A stretch of DNA of 64,000 nt from Granulicella sp. L60 (lineage in GTDB: Bacteria > Acidobacteriota > Terriglobia > Terriglobales > Acidobacteriaceae), in the NCBI RefSeq assembly GCF_009765825.1, contig NZ_LMUR01000015.1, forward strand, positions 57,216 to 121,215, in the 5' to 3' direction. Under the pieces are notes generated by a model that saw only the letters and a program-made list of their open reading frames with translations, ran no database searches and had not been told where the DNA came from. Positions 28,404 through 38,451 of the stretch are shown piece by piece. The number at the start of each line of letters is the position of its first letter. Within the stretch, counting starts at the first letter, position 1. A program made the translations under genes and the position numbers.

Positions 28404-31400
28404 ATGATTGATCGCCTTATCGAATTTTCTCTAAAAAATAAGTTTATCGTTGTCATGCTCTGGATCGGAATCGCGGGCTGGGGCCTGTGGGCGATGCTTC
28501 GCGCACCCATCGATGCTATTCCAGATCTGAGCGATAACCAGGTGATCGTATTCACCGATTGGCAGGGACGCAGCCCGCAGGAGGTGGAAGACCAGATTAC
28601 ATATCCGCTCACCGTCAATCTGCAAGGACTGCCGGGAGTTAAGGTAGTGCGCTCCTCGTCGGCATTCGGCTTCTCGATGATCTTCGTTATCTTCAACGAT
28701 GATGTCGATCTTTACTTCGCGCGCACGCGCGTGCTGGAGCGTCTCAATCTTGTCACGAAGCAGCTTCCCACGGGCGTCGTTCCAACGCTTGGACCGGATG
28801 CGACGGGTGTGGGACATGTCTTCTGGTACACGGTGGAGGGCGGAGGGAAGAATCTACGGGACCTGCGCTCGCTGCAAGACTGGTATGTGCGCTACCAACT
28901 TAACTCTGTCCCAGGCGTCGCCGAAGTAGCAAGCATCGGCGGTACGGTGCAGCAGTATCAGATTGATGTGGATCCCAACCGGCTACGCACTTACGGGATT
29001 CCACTCAGTTTGGTGATGCGTGCTGTGATGGCGAGCAACTCGAACGTGGGCGGCAATGTCATCTCCGAAAACGGTTCCTGGTCGATCGTGCGCGGACTTG
29101 GACTGATCGAAAATCTCGACGACATCCGCAACATTGTTGTCGGCTCTCACAATGGCACTCCCGTATTCGTGAAGGATCTGGGCGATGTCAAAATCGGCGA
29201 CGCATTCCGCACCGCCGCCCTTGTTAAGAACAGCTCCGAGGCGGTCGGCGGAGTGATCGTGGCGCGAACGGGCGAGAACACCGAAGATGTCATCGACCGC
29301 GTAAAACAAAAGATCAAGGAGATCGAACCCGGGTTGCCGCCGGGCGTGCATATCGTTCCGTTCTATGACCGATCGCAGTTGATCGAGGCCACCGTCGATA
29401 CACTCCGTCACTCGTTGATCGAAGAGGTCATTCTAGTCACGCTCGCGCACGTCATTTTCCTGATGCACTTCCGCAGCATTCTGGTTGTCACCGTACCGTT
29501 GCCGCTTGCCGTGCTCTGCTCCTTCCTGCTGATGCACTACGCGCATGTGACCTCGAATGTAATGTCGCTTGCGGGCATAGCCATCGCAATTGGAGTATTG
29601 GTCGATGCAGGCATCGTTGTGACTGAAAATGCATTCCGGCACCTGGAAGGCGTAGATACGAACGATAGGAAGCTTGTCTTTGCAACCGTCATGAAGGCCA
29701 CAAAGCTGGTTGGCCGTCCGACGTTCTTCTCAATGGCGATTATCATCCTTGCGTTTGTCCCGGTGTTCGCGCTTACCGGACAGGAAGGAAAGCTCTTTCA
29801 TCCACTTGCATTCGCAAAGACTTTTGCCATGGTGAGCGCGACAGCGATTGCGCTGACGCTGGTGCCTATTCTTTGCATACTCCTGCTCCGCGGCAAGTTT
29901 CATTCGGAAGACCAGAACCCTGTCATGCGGTTTTTGCAGCATCTCTATCGGCCAGCCCTGTCCTGGGCTTTGGATCACCGCGCCATCACACTTGGCATAG
30001 CTGTTGTCTTCCTCAGCGGTGCCATAGTTCTGGCTTCCGGCATAGGCAGCGAATTCATGCCACCACTCAATGAAGGCGACATTATGTTTATGCCTATCGC
30101 AGACGCGAGCATCTCGCTTTCGCAAAACATTGACTACGCGAAGCGGCAGGACAAAGTGCTGGAGAGTTTTCCCGAAGTCGCCTATGTCGCAGCCAAAATA
30201 GCACGGGCTGACACCTCAACCGATCCAGCTGGGCTGAACATGACGGAGACCATCGTGCATCTCAAGCCACACGAACAGTGGCGACCCGGCATGACGCTTC
30301 CGAAGCTCAAGAGCGAGATGGATCGCGCCGTCTCTTTACCCGGTGTGGCCAACGTCTGGACTCAGCCGATCATCAACCGCATCGACATGCTGACGACCGG
30401 TATCCGGTCGGAGATTGGTATCAAGGTATTCGGGGCAGATCTGACAGAACTTGAAGCAAAGGCCCGTGAGATTGCTGACGCCGTACGCACGGTGAAGGGC
30501 GCGAGTGATATCTACCCGGAGCAGGTCACGGGTGGCCTCTATCTCGACATTAAATCGAATCGCGAGGCAGCGGCCCGCTACGGCATTGATGTTGGCGAGA
30601 TTCAGAACGTCATCGAGACGGCCATCGGTGAAAACAATCTAACCACAACTATTCAAGGGCGGCAGCGCTTCCCAGTGCGCGTTCGCTATGCACCCGAGTT
30701 CCGGGACAATCCTGCAGATATTGCCAACGTTTTCGTGACAGGGGCAAATGGGGCACAGATTCCACTGGGACAAGTTGCAGATATCCATCAGGTAGCCGGA
30801 CCAGCCCAGATCAATAGCGAAAATGGCCTGCTGGAAGTTTCAGTTCTAATGAATACGCGCGGCCGGGACGCCGGCAGCGTCATCGCGGATGCGGAGAAAG
30901 CCATCCGCGCAAAAGTGAAGATGCCCACTGGTTACTACTACAGCTGGAGCGGGCAGTTTGAGAATGAAGTCCGGGCAAAGAAGACATTGCAGCTTGTAGT
31001 GCCGATCGCTATTGGCATCATCTACATCCTTCTTTATCTGACCTACCGCTCTTTCCTCGAAGCGGCGCACGTTTTGCTTGCCGTGCCGTTTGCTCTCAGT
31101 GGAGGACTCTACCTGCTCTGGCTGTTGCACTATAACTTCTCGGTCGCAGTCTGGGTCGGGTTTATCGCACTCTTCGGTACAGCGGTGCAGACAACGGTTG
31201 TCATGGTGATCTACCTCGAAGAGGCCGTGGGGAGAGCAAAACTCAAGCACGGCATGCTGACCATCGCTCATTTGCGCGATGCAGTCATGGAAGGAGCGCT
31301 TCTTCGCCTTCGTCCGAAGTTCATGACGGTGTCGACCATCGTTGCGGGCTTGCTCCCGATCTTCTGGAGTACGCGCGTCGGCTCTGAGGTGGTCCGTCCT

Positions 31401-31568
31401 CTGGCAACGCCTGTTCTTGGCGGCATGGTTAGCTCTCTCGTCCATGTACTGATCGTCACTCCGGTCATCTTCTTGTCGCTGCGGGAGCGCGAACTGCGTC
31501 GTGGCCAACTTCAGACTGAAGAGATGCAACCAGCACAAGCCAGTCCGGCATTTCCAACCTCACTCTAA
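28404..31568 (+). CDS. cusA: CusA/CzcA-type heavy-metal RND efflux pump
   Basis: Inner-membrane RND proton antiporter (1054 aa, normal for the family) that exports metal from periplasm or cytoplasm. Features: first helix [19 protein letters not shown], the [24 protein letters not shown] region, the transmembrane block with [21 protein letters not shown] bearing the proton-relay acids, and the C-terminal helical block. CusA-type methionines that bind Cu(I)/Ag(I) are present in [15 protein letters not shown] and [19 protein letters not shown], so copper/silver is favoured over zinc/cobalt. ATG at 28404 has GGAGAGG 6 bases upstream; the frame opens 25 codons earlier. Next gene starts 11 bases after the stop. 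Confidence 0.93.
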   Translation: MIDRLIEFSLKNKFIVVMLWIGIAGWGLWAMLRAPIDAIPDLSDNQVIVFTDWQGRSPQEVEDQITYPLTVNLQGLPGVKVVRSSSAFGFSMIFVIFNDDVDLYFARTRVLERLNLVTKQLPTGVVPTLGPDATGVGHVFWYTVEGGGKNLRDLRSLQDWYVRYQLNSVPGVAEVASIGGTVQQYQIDVDPNRLRTYGIPLSLVMRAVMASNSNVGGNVISENGSWSIVRGLGLIENLDDIRNIVVGSHNGTPVFVKDLGDVKIGDAFRTAALVKNSSEAVGGVIVARTGENTEDVIDRVKQKIKEIEPGLPPGVHIVPFYDRSQLIEATVDTLRHSLIEEVILVTLAHVIFLMHFRSILVVTVPLPLAVLCSFLLMHYAHVTSNVMSLAGIAIAIGVLVDAGIVVTENAFRHLEGVDTNDRKLVFATVMKATKLVGRPTFFSMAIIILAFVPVFALTGQEGKLFHPLAFAKTFAMVSATAIALTLVPILCILLLRGKFHSEDQNPVMRFLQHLYRPALSWALDHRAITLGIAVVFLSGAIVLASGIGSEFMPPLNEGDIMFMPIADASISLSQNIDYAKRQDKVLESFPEVAYVAAKIARADTSTDPAGLNMTETIVHLKPHEQWRPGMTLPKLKSEMDRAVSLPGVANVWTQPIINRIDMLTTGIRSEIGIKVFGADLTELEAKAREIADAVRTVKGASDIYPEQVTGGLYLDIKSNREAAARYGIDVGEIQNVIETAIGENNLTTTIQGRQRFPVRVRYAPEFRDNPADIANVFVTGANGAQIPLGQVADIHQVAGPAQINSENGLLEVSVLMNTRGRDAGSVIADAEKAIRAKVKMPTGYYYSWSGQFENEVRAKKTLQLVVPIAIGIIYILLYLTYRSFLEAAHVLLAVPFALSGGLYLLWLLHYNFSVAVWVGFIALFGTAVQTTVVMVIYLEEAVGRAKLKHGMLTIAHLRDAVMEGALLRLRPKFMTVSTIVAGLLPIFWSTRVGSEVVRPLATPVLGGMVSSLVHVLIVTPVIFLSLRERELRRGQLQTEEMQPAQASPAFPTSL

Positions 31569-31579
31569 GGAGAACTTTT

Positions 31580-31993
31580 GTGAAGACCTTCTATGCGATC
31601 TTATTGACGTTCATCGTTGCTCTATCTGGGTGCAACGGTAACAAAGTTAACCTTTCATCTCTGAAGCCAGCCGCGACCCGGACCGTCGGGAAGCTCACCA
31701 TCGTGTTCCTGAACAAGAGCGGTGAGCTGATGCAGGGGCAGAATGAATTCGTCATCCAGTTCAAGGATGACCAGGGACAGCCTGTTGATGTCGGTGATAT
31801 GCAGCTTGGCTCGAACATGTCGATGCCCGGCATGAGTCCGATGTCGGGCGACGCCGAGATTACGCCGGTCGGCCAAACGGGGGTTTATAAGGTGACCTCG
31901 AACTTCGCGATGAGCGGAGCCTGGCACTTCACCCTCTCCTGGAGTGGGCCATACGGACAGGGCCACGCAACCTTTAACAATAACGTTAGGTAG
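31580..31993 (+). CDS. Met-rich periplasmic lipoprotein, YtkA/FixH-like
   Basis: A 137-aa lipoprotein: signal MKTFYAILLTFIVALSGC with the lipid-attachment Cys18, then a small beta-sandwich resembling YtkA/FixH domains. Between the strands lies a methionine cluster, DMQLGSNMSMPGMSPMSGD, suited to binding Cu(I) or Ag(I). It starts with GTG at 31580 with AAGGAGAA upstream, overlapping the cusA tail region, and is followed after 5 bases by the TolC-type gene. Its place inside the operon suggests that it is a metal chaperone or pump accessory, analogous in role to CusF but unrelated in sequence. Confidence 0.75.
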   Translation: MKTFYAILLTFIVALSGCNGNKVNLSSLKPAATRTVGKLTIVFLNKSGELMQGQNEFVIQFKDDQGQPVDVGDMQLGSNMSMPGMSPMSGDAEITPVGQTGVYKVTSNFAMSGAWHFTLSWSGPYGQGHATFNNNVR

Positions 31994-31998
31994 GGAAC

Positions 31999-33342
31999 AT
32001 GAAACGGATGCTATTTGCTTATCGACCGTGGTTATTGATGACGGTGGTGTTGGCAGGTTCTGTATTACTCTCTGCGCAGAGCGTTCCGCCTCCAGACATC
32101 ACGTCTCATTCCGCGAGTGATTTTATTGACATCAAGCAAGGAGTTACCGAGGCAGAACTTGTAACCCGAGCTCTGGCTTCCAATCCTATGGAACTGGCGC
32201 AACGTCAACAGATTGCGATGACCGAAGGTGACATTACACAGGCAAACTTGCGTAAAAACCCCTCGCTTACGCTTGGTGGACTTAAGGAAGTGAATGGCGG
32301 AGATAACAGCTTTAACGCCGGTGGCATGTTGCCGTTGGAACTATACGGACGCCGTGCCCGCCGCACTGAAGTGGCCCAGAGTAAGGAGGGGGCGACGCAG
32401 CAGAGCGTGGCCGATCAGGAACGCTTACTCGCAGGAGAAGTGCGCACTCGTTTTGGAGAAGCACTCGCTTCCATACGCAATCTGATGTTTACCGAGCAGC
32501 TTCTTCAGGTGAACTGGGACTTCCTGAAGCTCATGGAAGATCGCGTACGTGAAGGAGCCACGCCTCCACTTGATGCGAACGAAACGCGTGTCGAAGTCAA
32601 CCGCATCGAAGCCATGCGCATCGACTATCAGGCGAAAGCAGAGGTTGCGCTGCTTGCTCTCAAGGAAGCTGTAGGCATAGACCCGGAGGAATTCATCCGG
32701 CTGAGAGGAGCGCTAGAACTCGCACCCCTCGCCTATGACCAGAAGCAGCTTCTACAACTGGCGGTGGAGCATCGGCCCGACTTGGCATTTCAGCGAGCGA
32801 ACGAGGCTTTGGCTAACGCAGAACTTCGTTTAGATAAGGCAACGGCAAGGCCGGACGCCAGCGTATTCGGTGGCTATCAACGCCCGGATGTCGGATTTTC
32901 GCAGCAAGGATTCGATGCAGCGGGGAATCTTGCTCCGATACGTCAGACGTTCAACTACGCTATCTTCGGGCTCAACATCGATCTGCCACTCTTCAATCGT
33001 AATCAAGGTGCTATCGTTGCGGACACTGCAGCTATCCAGGCAACACGAAGCCAGGTCGCAGCGGTCAACCTGACGCTTCGCCATGAGGTTGCACAAAATC
33101 TGGTCCGGTTCAGCGGCGCACAGGCGCGGGTCGCGCTCTATCGAGCCGGTGTACGTGATCAGGCAAACCACAACCTAGACGTCGTCCGCCAGACCTATAG
33201 CTATGGTCGCACTACCCTACTCGATGTCATCGCCGAACAGCGTCGTTACATCGATATCGAAACCGGATATACGGACATATTGCTCGATGCGTATACGGCT
33301 CGTATTGCTCTCGAACAAGCAGTCGGAACCAACCTGCCCTGA
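31999..33342 (+). CDS. cusC: TolC family outer-membrane component of metal efflux (CusC-like)
   Basis: Outer-membrane channel of the RND system, 447 aa. Signal-like start (KRMLFAYRPWLLMTVVLAGSVLLSAQ), then two TolC repeats with long helices, e.g. GVTEAELVTRALASNPMELAQRQ and RTEVAQSKEGATQQSVADQERLL, and a C-terminal half with LRHEVAQNLVRFSGAQARVALYRAG. It is closer to the CzcC/CusC branch than to the multidrug TolC above. Position between the lipoprotein and the adaptor gene (11 bases) confirms the operon. Confidence 0.85.
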   Translation: MKRMLFAYRPWLLMTVVLAGSVLLSAQSVPPPDITSHSASDFIDIKQGVTEAELVTRALASNPMELAQRQQIAMTEGDITQANLRKNPSLTLGGLKEVNGGDNSFNAGGMLPLELYGRRARRTEVAQSKEGATQQSVADQERLLAGEVRTRFGEALASIRNLMFTEQLLQVNWDFLKLMEDRVREGATPPLDANETRVEVNRIEAMRIDYQAKAEVALLALKEAVGIDPEEFIRLRGALELAPLAYDQKQLLQLAVEHRPDLAFQRANEALANAELRLDKATARPDASVFGGYQRPDVGFSQQGFDAAGNLAPIRQTFNYAIFGLNIDLPLFNRNQGAIVADTAAIQATRSQVAAVNLTLRHEVAQNLVRFSGAQARVALYRAGVRDQANHNLDVVRQTYSYGRTTLLDVIAEQRRYIDIETGYTDILLDAYTARIALEQAVGTNLP

Positions 33343-33353
33343 AAGGTGAAGCG

Positions 33354-34658
33354 ATGCAGAATATAGATAAGACGGAAGCGACCTCCACCCCGCGTCGCCG
33401 CATGATATGGACTGGCCTCGGCGCAATTGCAATCCTCGCTATCGGAGTCGGGATTTGGTTCAGCACACAACACACTTCCAAACGAAAGGCAAAGCAGGAA
33501 GCGCCTATGTCCAGCATGTCCGATGTGGCATCGATGTCATCCATGTCGTCTAAGCCATCTCCCGCCAACAACGATGCCACGGACTCAAACGCAACCAACG
33601 CTGGAGTACAGGTAGATCTTGGACCGGACGATCTGAAGAACGCGCAGATTCAAACCGTCCATGTAGACATACAGGAAACTATCAGCACACTTCGTGTTCC
33701 TGGGGTCGTCAACGTGGATGAGTACAAAGAAGTGCATGTCACGCCGCTGGTTAGCGGAGTCATCAAACAGGTTCCTGTAGTGCTTGGCGATCATGTGCGG
33801 CGCGACCAGGCGATGGCGGTGATCTTCAGCAGCGACCTCGCGGAAGCCGAGACAGAGTATCTTGCGATGATGGCTGCGCTGGAGGCAGATCACAAAAAGC
33901 TGCTACGCACCCAGAACCTCGTCAAGCTGGGAGCCGCCAGCCAGCAGGAAGAGGAGGAAGTGACAGCAGATCACCTTGCACACGAAGCTCATGTGCGGGC
34001 TGCGCTGGAGAAGCTGCATCTGCTGGGTGCGAGCGATCGTCAGATAAGCGCTTTGAAAGAAGCCGAACAGATTGACGCAAACTTCTCCGTGCCGGCACCC
34101 ATCAATGGTATTGTGCTCACACGCACTGCGAACCTGGGGCTGGTTACGAACATAGCGCAGGAGCTGTTTACGGTGGCGGACCTGTCAACGGTATGGGTGA
34201 TGGCAAGTATCAACGAGAAGGATTTCTCGACGATTCGTGTCGGAACAACCGCTGAAGTAACCGCCCCGGCCTATCCAGGCCGAGTCTGGAAGGGTTGTGT
34301 TGTCTACATCCAGCCTCAGGTAGATCCCAGCACTCGCACGGCGCAGGCTCGCATTGAGGTTGCGAATCCCGATGAGAGCTTGCGGCTTGCTATGTATATG
34401 GATGTCACGTTCATGTCCGCGGGCGGCAAAGGTCTTACGGTTCCCGAATCGGCGGTGCAGGCGATCGGCGAGAAACGTTATGTCTTCCTTCCAGTCACTG
34501 ATAGCGAAGGTAGTTTTGCCTTCCGGCAAGTCAAACTGGGTCCTGCGTCAAACGGTTTTTATCCCGTTCTGGACGGGCTGAAGCTCAATGACGAAGTAGT
34601 CAAGGAAGGCAGCTTCATCCTTAAAGCCGAAGCGATACGTCAGCATCCCGAACTGTAG
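33354..34658 (+). CDS. cusB: RND periplasmic adaptor (CusB/CzcB-like)
   Basis: Membrane fusion protein, 434 aa, linking the CusA pump to the CusC channel. One N-terminal membrane segment (MIWTGLGAIAILAIGVGIWF) is followed by a Met/Ser-rich stretch (PMSSMSDVASMSSMSSK) likely to bind Cu(I)/Ag(I), then a lipoyl domain (VHVTPLVSGVIKQVPVVLGDHVRR), a coiled-coil hairpin (about 160-235) and the barrel and membrane-proximal domains. Last clear gene of the cus operon; ribosome-binding site GAAAGG precedes the ATG. Confidence 0.9.
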   Translation: MQNIDKTEATSTPRRRMIWTGLGAIAILAIGVGIWFSTQHTSKRKAKQEAPMSSMSDVASMSSMSSKPSPANNDATDSNATNAGVQVDLGPDDLKNAQIQTVHVDIQETISTLRVPGVVNVDEYKEVHVTPLVSGVIKQVPVVLGDHVRRDQAMAVIFSSDLAEAETEYLAMMAALEADHKKLLRTQNLVKLGAASQQEEEEVTADHLAHEAHVRAALEKLHLLGASDRQISALKEAEQIDANFSVPAPINGIVLTRTANLGLVTNIAQELFTVADLSTVWVMASINEKDFSTIRVGTTAEVTAPAYPGRVWKGCVVYIQPQVDPSTRTAQARIEVANPDESLRLAMYMDVTFMSAGGKGLTVPESAVQAIGEKRYVFLPVTDSEGSFAFRQVKLGPASNGFYPVLDGLKLNDEVVKEGSFILKAEAIRQHPEL

Positions 34659-35016
34659 AGGGTGATAAGCCCATGGACGAGAGCAACGGGATACGACCAG
34701 ACAATTCATCGAATCCGCAGCCAGAGAAATTTTCTCTGCCTCGGGCAGCGTCAGTCTATTGAGACTGACGCTCTTGCCCTTGGTACGGAGGCAGAAGAAT
34801 CGAACGCTGACCTCGAACCTAAGCCTGCTGAGCGAAAGCGGACGACGGTTAGGGTTGATACGCTGCGCTTATGCAAGAATTCAATCGTCTTGCAAATTGT
34901 GTCGAGCAAACCGCGGAACCTGAAGTCAGCTAAGGCCTACTCGGTCGGTATATGTGATTGGCCTAGGTGTGATCGCCGCTAAGTGCGCGTCAAAACTACT
35001 TGATCCAATCACTCCT
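34659..35016. other. Intergenic stretch after the cus operon, no recognisable gene
   Basis: A 106-codon open frame (34662-34982) exists, but its protein resembles nothing and has no good start signal. Frames overlap and stop often. The right-hand part grades into the SDR remnant that starts near 35017, so this may be the eroded 5' end of that gene or another degraded sequence. Confidence 0.4.
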
Positions 35017-35267
35017 TTCGAGTTAGCACCGCCGGCAACCGACACTCCATTGCAAGGCGCGTTTACGGCCGCAGACCTCAAGGGTGCCCCATGATGGGTC
35101 TTAAGAAGATGGTTACGGTAGCAATCAAAGGATTACAAAAAGATCAGCCAGAAATCCTTCCGGGCCTAAGCAAGGTCTTGCGGGTAGGTTCGCGGATAGC
35201 GCCCGACATGATGGTCAAGGCGGCAAGTGGTCCCGTCAACGCAATGCTGGCAGAGACGAACCTCTAG
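35017..35267 (+). pseudogene. Remnant of a short-chain dehydrogenase (3' end only)
   Basis: Two frames join to give the C-terminal third of a classical SDR oxidoreductase of the DltE type: FELAPPATDTPLQGAFTAADL in one frame, then, after a frameshift near 35090 (at CCCCATGATG), VAIKGLQKDQPEILPGLSKV and SRIAPDMMVKAASG to a TAG stop at 35265. The Rossmann glycine motif and the catalytic Tyr-x-x-x-Lys are missing. This is therefore a truncated, frameshifted gene, not a functional small protein, though ATG 35091 could open a 58-aa frame. It sits directly upstream of a DoxX-like gene, as intact homologues sometimes do. Confidence 0.6.
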
Positions 35268-35288
35268 CATAACGAAGAAAGACTTCTC

Positions 35289-35636
35289 ATGGCAATCAAA
35301 GCTCTAAGCGCCGCATTGATTACTTTGACATTGATTCTCGCTTTTAGGCACGGCGTGGGAATGTTGCGTTCCTCCCCAGATGAAAAGGCGTTGGCGGAAA
35401 AGCTAAAACTTAGTCGGCCGGGACAACTAGCCATTGCCTGGCTCATATTGACGTCCGGTGTACTGATTCTTTTCCCCTCCACGTTTGTAGCTGGCAATCT
35501 GCTTGGAGCAACCCTCATTCTGATCGTAGCGGTACTGCAATTACGGGTCGGCGATATTAAGAGAGCGTTTGTCGAAGTCCCGTTTTTACCACTGCCACTG
35601 CTAATGATTTACTTGCATCATCCACTAAGAAAATAG
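35289..35636 (+). CDS. Small membrane protein, DoxX-like
   Basis: A 115-aa protein with four predicted membrane helices (starting ALSAALITLTLILAF, LAIAWLILTSGVLILF, VAGNLLGATLILIVAVLQL, PFLPLPLLMIYL) and a short charged loop (SSPDEKALAEKLKLSRPG), the layout of DoxX/DoxD-like or SdpI-size membrane proteins. The function of most such proteins is unknown; some assist redox or quinone enzymes. It follows the SDR remnant by 21 bases. The family assignment is tentative. Confidence 0.55.
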   Translation: MAIKALSAALITLTLILAFRHGVGMLRSSPDEKALAEKLKLSRPGQLAIAWLILTSGVLILFPSTFVAGNLLGATLILIVAVLQLRVGDIKRAFVEVPFLPLPLLMIYLHHPLRK

Positions 35637-35820
35637 ATCAGCTTCACAACTGCATCAATTGCATTGAATGTAAGACCTGGTTTAAACCTTTATTAGCGAA
35701 AAAGAAAGCACTTCGACTGGAAGCAGATTCCTAGTTGAAGGCTCCCCCATCAAGACAATCGATTACCCTCCTATCATCGCGCTAATATATAGAATGCTCC
35801 GCGAGTGGCCGGGGCGATAG

Positions 35821-37473
35821 CTAACTAACCTTATCGGCATTCTTCTGCAGAAACGCACGCGCATGGGCCACCTCTGGCCGCTTTGTGTGCGCACCACCCT
35901 TCGTCACCTTCAGAAGTTGTTTGTAATAACCCGCAGCCTCTTTCGGTTGACCCGATGCTTCGGCCGCACGTCCCGCGTTGTACAGTCCGTTGAAGCGGTT
36001 CGGACTGAGCTTCAATGCAGTGCGGTACTGTACCAGAGCATCAGCAGGACGATTGTCAATCATCAACATATCGGCATACATCTCTCGCGCCGGTATATCC
36101 ACCTCGGCCTGTCCAACCCGGTCCTGAATATCAGCCGCTGCACTGAGCTCCCGTAACGCCTGCTCATCTTTCTTATGCGCGAAGCTCTGCCACGCCTTGA
36201 TCGTCCCCTGCGTCGTAGGGATCTCCGCGCCAATAGGACTCCCCTCCTTCGCTGTAGCATCCGCAATCAACCCGGCCGCCTCAGCCGCCTTATCGGCATC
36301 CACTGCATCGCGCAGATGTCCAGCAGCAATGGCCTGCACCCAGTCACGCATGTACTTCGTCGAGGCGATCGAGTTCGCAGGCTCTCGGATTGCCAGCACA
36401 GACTTCCAGTCATGCAGTTCCAACCCGTAGATGCCGGGAAACTCAACCTCAACATAGCTGATGAACGGAGCCATCCCATCGTTCGCAAGATCAGGCTGCG
36501 AACGCAGATGTGCCGCCATAGGCTCTGTATAGTCGAACACCCGCTTGGCGTTGGCATCATCCCCTTGTTGCAGGTAGGCATACAGCAGGAACTCGTACGC
36601 ATGCAGCTCATGCGTCACGCCGCTCTGGTGATTCTTCGCGGCCTGCTCCGAAGTGCGCACCGAGGCTTCGTCGGAATCGATGTCCTCCTGCCACATGCCA
36701 AGCCGTGCGAAGATGTGCCCCGGCATATGCAGCGCGTGAGCCGAAGAAGGTGCCATCGCAGCATACTTCTCCGCCGCAGGCAGCCCCTCACGAGCGAGCT
36801 GCGGAGAGTCGCACGTATGAATGATGTAGTGCGCAAACCCAGGATGATCCGGATGCGCCTCAAACCCAGGCTCGAGTACTGCAAGCGCCCGACGGGCATC
36901 GCCCACCGGGTCCTGCGTTCCAATGCTCGCCGCAAGCGCAAGCCCATAGAACGCTGTCGCCTCTACGTCATCGGGATAAGCCGTATGCAAAGCGCTCATC
37001 GCAGCGTTATAGGCATGCAATGCCTTTTCATTCTGCGTAGCATCAGCATGCAGATACCCGCTCAATGCCGCAATATATCTGCGCTCGCGGTCAGTCTTCG
37101 CATTCAAAGCTGTAGCCTTATCGATCTCAACAATGCCAGACTTGCGCCGATCCTCCGGCATCCCATCCCAGAACGGACGCCACTCCGTCATCGCCAGCCC
37201 CCACTGCGCCATGGCACACTGCGGATCGGCAACAGCAACCGCCTGAAACTGCTTCTGCGCCTCTTCATACCAAAATGAGTGCATCAGGGCGATGCCGCGC
37301 TCAAAAGAAGCCTGAACCGTAGCCGCGCAGGAGATCGGCATGTGCACCGACCCAAATTTTTCCATGGCCGCGTTCGCGTCGCCACCTTCTGCGCCGTGAT
37401 GATGATGTTGGGCAAGGAGACTTGAAGACGAAACAAGAAGGGAGAAAATATAAAACGTACGAGAAAACCTCAT
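35821..37473 (-). CDS. Secreted tetratricopeptide-repeat protein
   Basis: A 550-aa exported protein: signal peptide (MRFSRTFYIFSLLVSSSSLLAQ) followed by a short HHHHG metal-binding-like run, then TPR-type helical repeats (FERGIALMHSFWYEEAQKQFQAVAVADPQCAMAQWGLAM near residue 60, and a C-terminal pair around ALVQYRTALKLSPNRFNGLYNAGRAAEASG). Homologues are common in soil bacteria; no enzyme activity is known. A conserved HMPGHIFARLG segment lies mid-protein. It is monocistronic on the minus strand, about 200 bases from the divergent azoreductase. Confidence 0.75.
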   Translation of the reverse strand: MRFSRTFYIFSLLVSSSSLLAQHHHHGAEGGDANAAMEKFGSVHMPISCAATVQASFERGIALMHSFWYEEAQKQFQAVAVADPQCAMAQWGLAMTEWRPFWDGMPEDRRKSGIVEIDKATALNAKTDRERRYIAALSGYLHADATQNEKALHAYNAAMSALHTAYPDDVEATAFYGLALAASIGTQDPVGDARRALAVLEPGFEAHPDHPGFAHYIIHTCDSPQLAREGLPAAEKYAAMAPSSAHALHMPGHIFARLGMWQEDIDSDEASVRTSEQAAKNHQSGVTHELHAYEFLLYAYLQQGDDANAKRVFDYTEPMAAHLRSQPDLANDGMAPFISYVEVEFPGIYGLELHDWKSVLAIREPANSIASTKYMRDWVQAIAAGHLRDAVDADKAAEAAGLIADATAKEGSPIGAEIPTTQGTIKAWQSFAHKKDEQALRELSAAADIQDRVGQAEVDIPAREMYADMLMIDNRPADALVQYRTALKLSPNRFNGLYNAGRAAEASGQPKEAAGYYKQLLKVTKGGAHTKRPEVAHARAFLQKNADKVS

Positions 37474-37681
37474 CCTTTAAACATGGCAGACACACTTTCT
37501 TTCAGCAAATCGTCCAGCCAGCTTTAATTTCGAACAATCGACTCAAGAATTGGATGACGACTCTGGTGTGTCCGGCAGTCCACTCTGGGCGATTCGTGGG
37601 TCGAACCGCCTTAATAAATGCGTCGAGATAACAGATAACGGAATCATTTATATATCATCGAGTCTGGAAAGGTCCCCATTT

Positions 37682-38308
37682 ATGAACTTGTTTCATGTTG
37701 TTTCCTCGCCGCGTAAAGAGCGGTCAGCATCGATCGAAGTAGCGAACGCGTTCATTGACGTATGGCTCGGGAAGAATCCGAGTGGCGTGGTAGAAACCCT
37801 CAACGTTTGGGATGCGCAGCTTCCTGACTTCGACGGGGAAGCCCTCGCCGCAAAGTACGCCGGCCTCGAAGGGAAACAACTCACACCCGGACAAGAGAGA
37901 GCATGGAGTGAGATCAAGCGTCTGGCGAATCTTTTTATTCGGGCGGATTTGATCCTGTTTAGCGTGCCAATGTGGAACTTTGGCATTCCCTATAGATTGA
38001 AGCATCTGATCGACACTGTTTCACATAAAGACATCCTCTTCACATTCGATGAACGAGGATTACTTGGTTTACTTGGTGGGAAGACCGTTGTCGTTATTGC
38101 CGCACGAGGTGCGCAGCTTGGCGGTGATTTTCCGGAGCGTGACTTTGATCACCAAATCGCTTACCTGAAGACATGGTCACATATGGTTGGAATCCAGAAT
38201 GTTCACGCTGTAGCTATCGAGAAGACACTCTTCGGTCCAGAGGTGGATAGGGCCGCGCGTGCAGCCGCTAGATCTACCGCTGAAGCTCTCGCACACGCTC
38301 TTTAAGGA
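37682..38308 (+). CDS. azoR: FMN-dependent NADH-azoreductase
   Basis: Flavodoxin-fold quinone/azo reductase, about 208 aa. It begins MNLFHVVSSPRKERSASIEVANAFIDVW, the phosphate-binding FMN segment of AzoR, and has the PMWNFGIPYRLKHLID motif and VIAARGAQ. AzoR-type enzymes reduce azo dyes and quinones by two-electron transfer with NADH and help against thiol and oxidative stress. ATG at 37682 is preferred; the open frame starts at 37550, but the added 44 residues do not belong to the family. An AAAGG ribosome-binding site lies about 10 bases upstream. Monocistronic. Confidence 0.86.
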
Positions 38309-38451
38309 GCTTTAACGACCATCAAATCGTATGTGTAGGAAAGAACCGAATGGTCGAGATCCGACCCCATCCCAACAGGCATCTTTGTCCTGAAATTCGT
38401 CGCCTGACTGGATTTCAGACTTGAATGTCTCTGCTCCGAAAGGATTTATAG

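Noticed and set aside
36175..37278. 367-aa plus-strand open frame opposite the TPR gene
   Set aside because: It is Arg/Leu/Cys-rich with no domain and no start signal; the minus-strand TPR protein with signal peptide explains the sequence.
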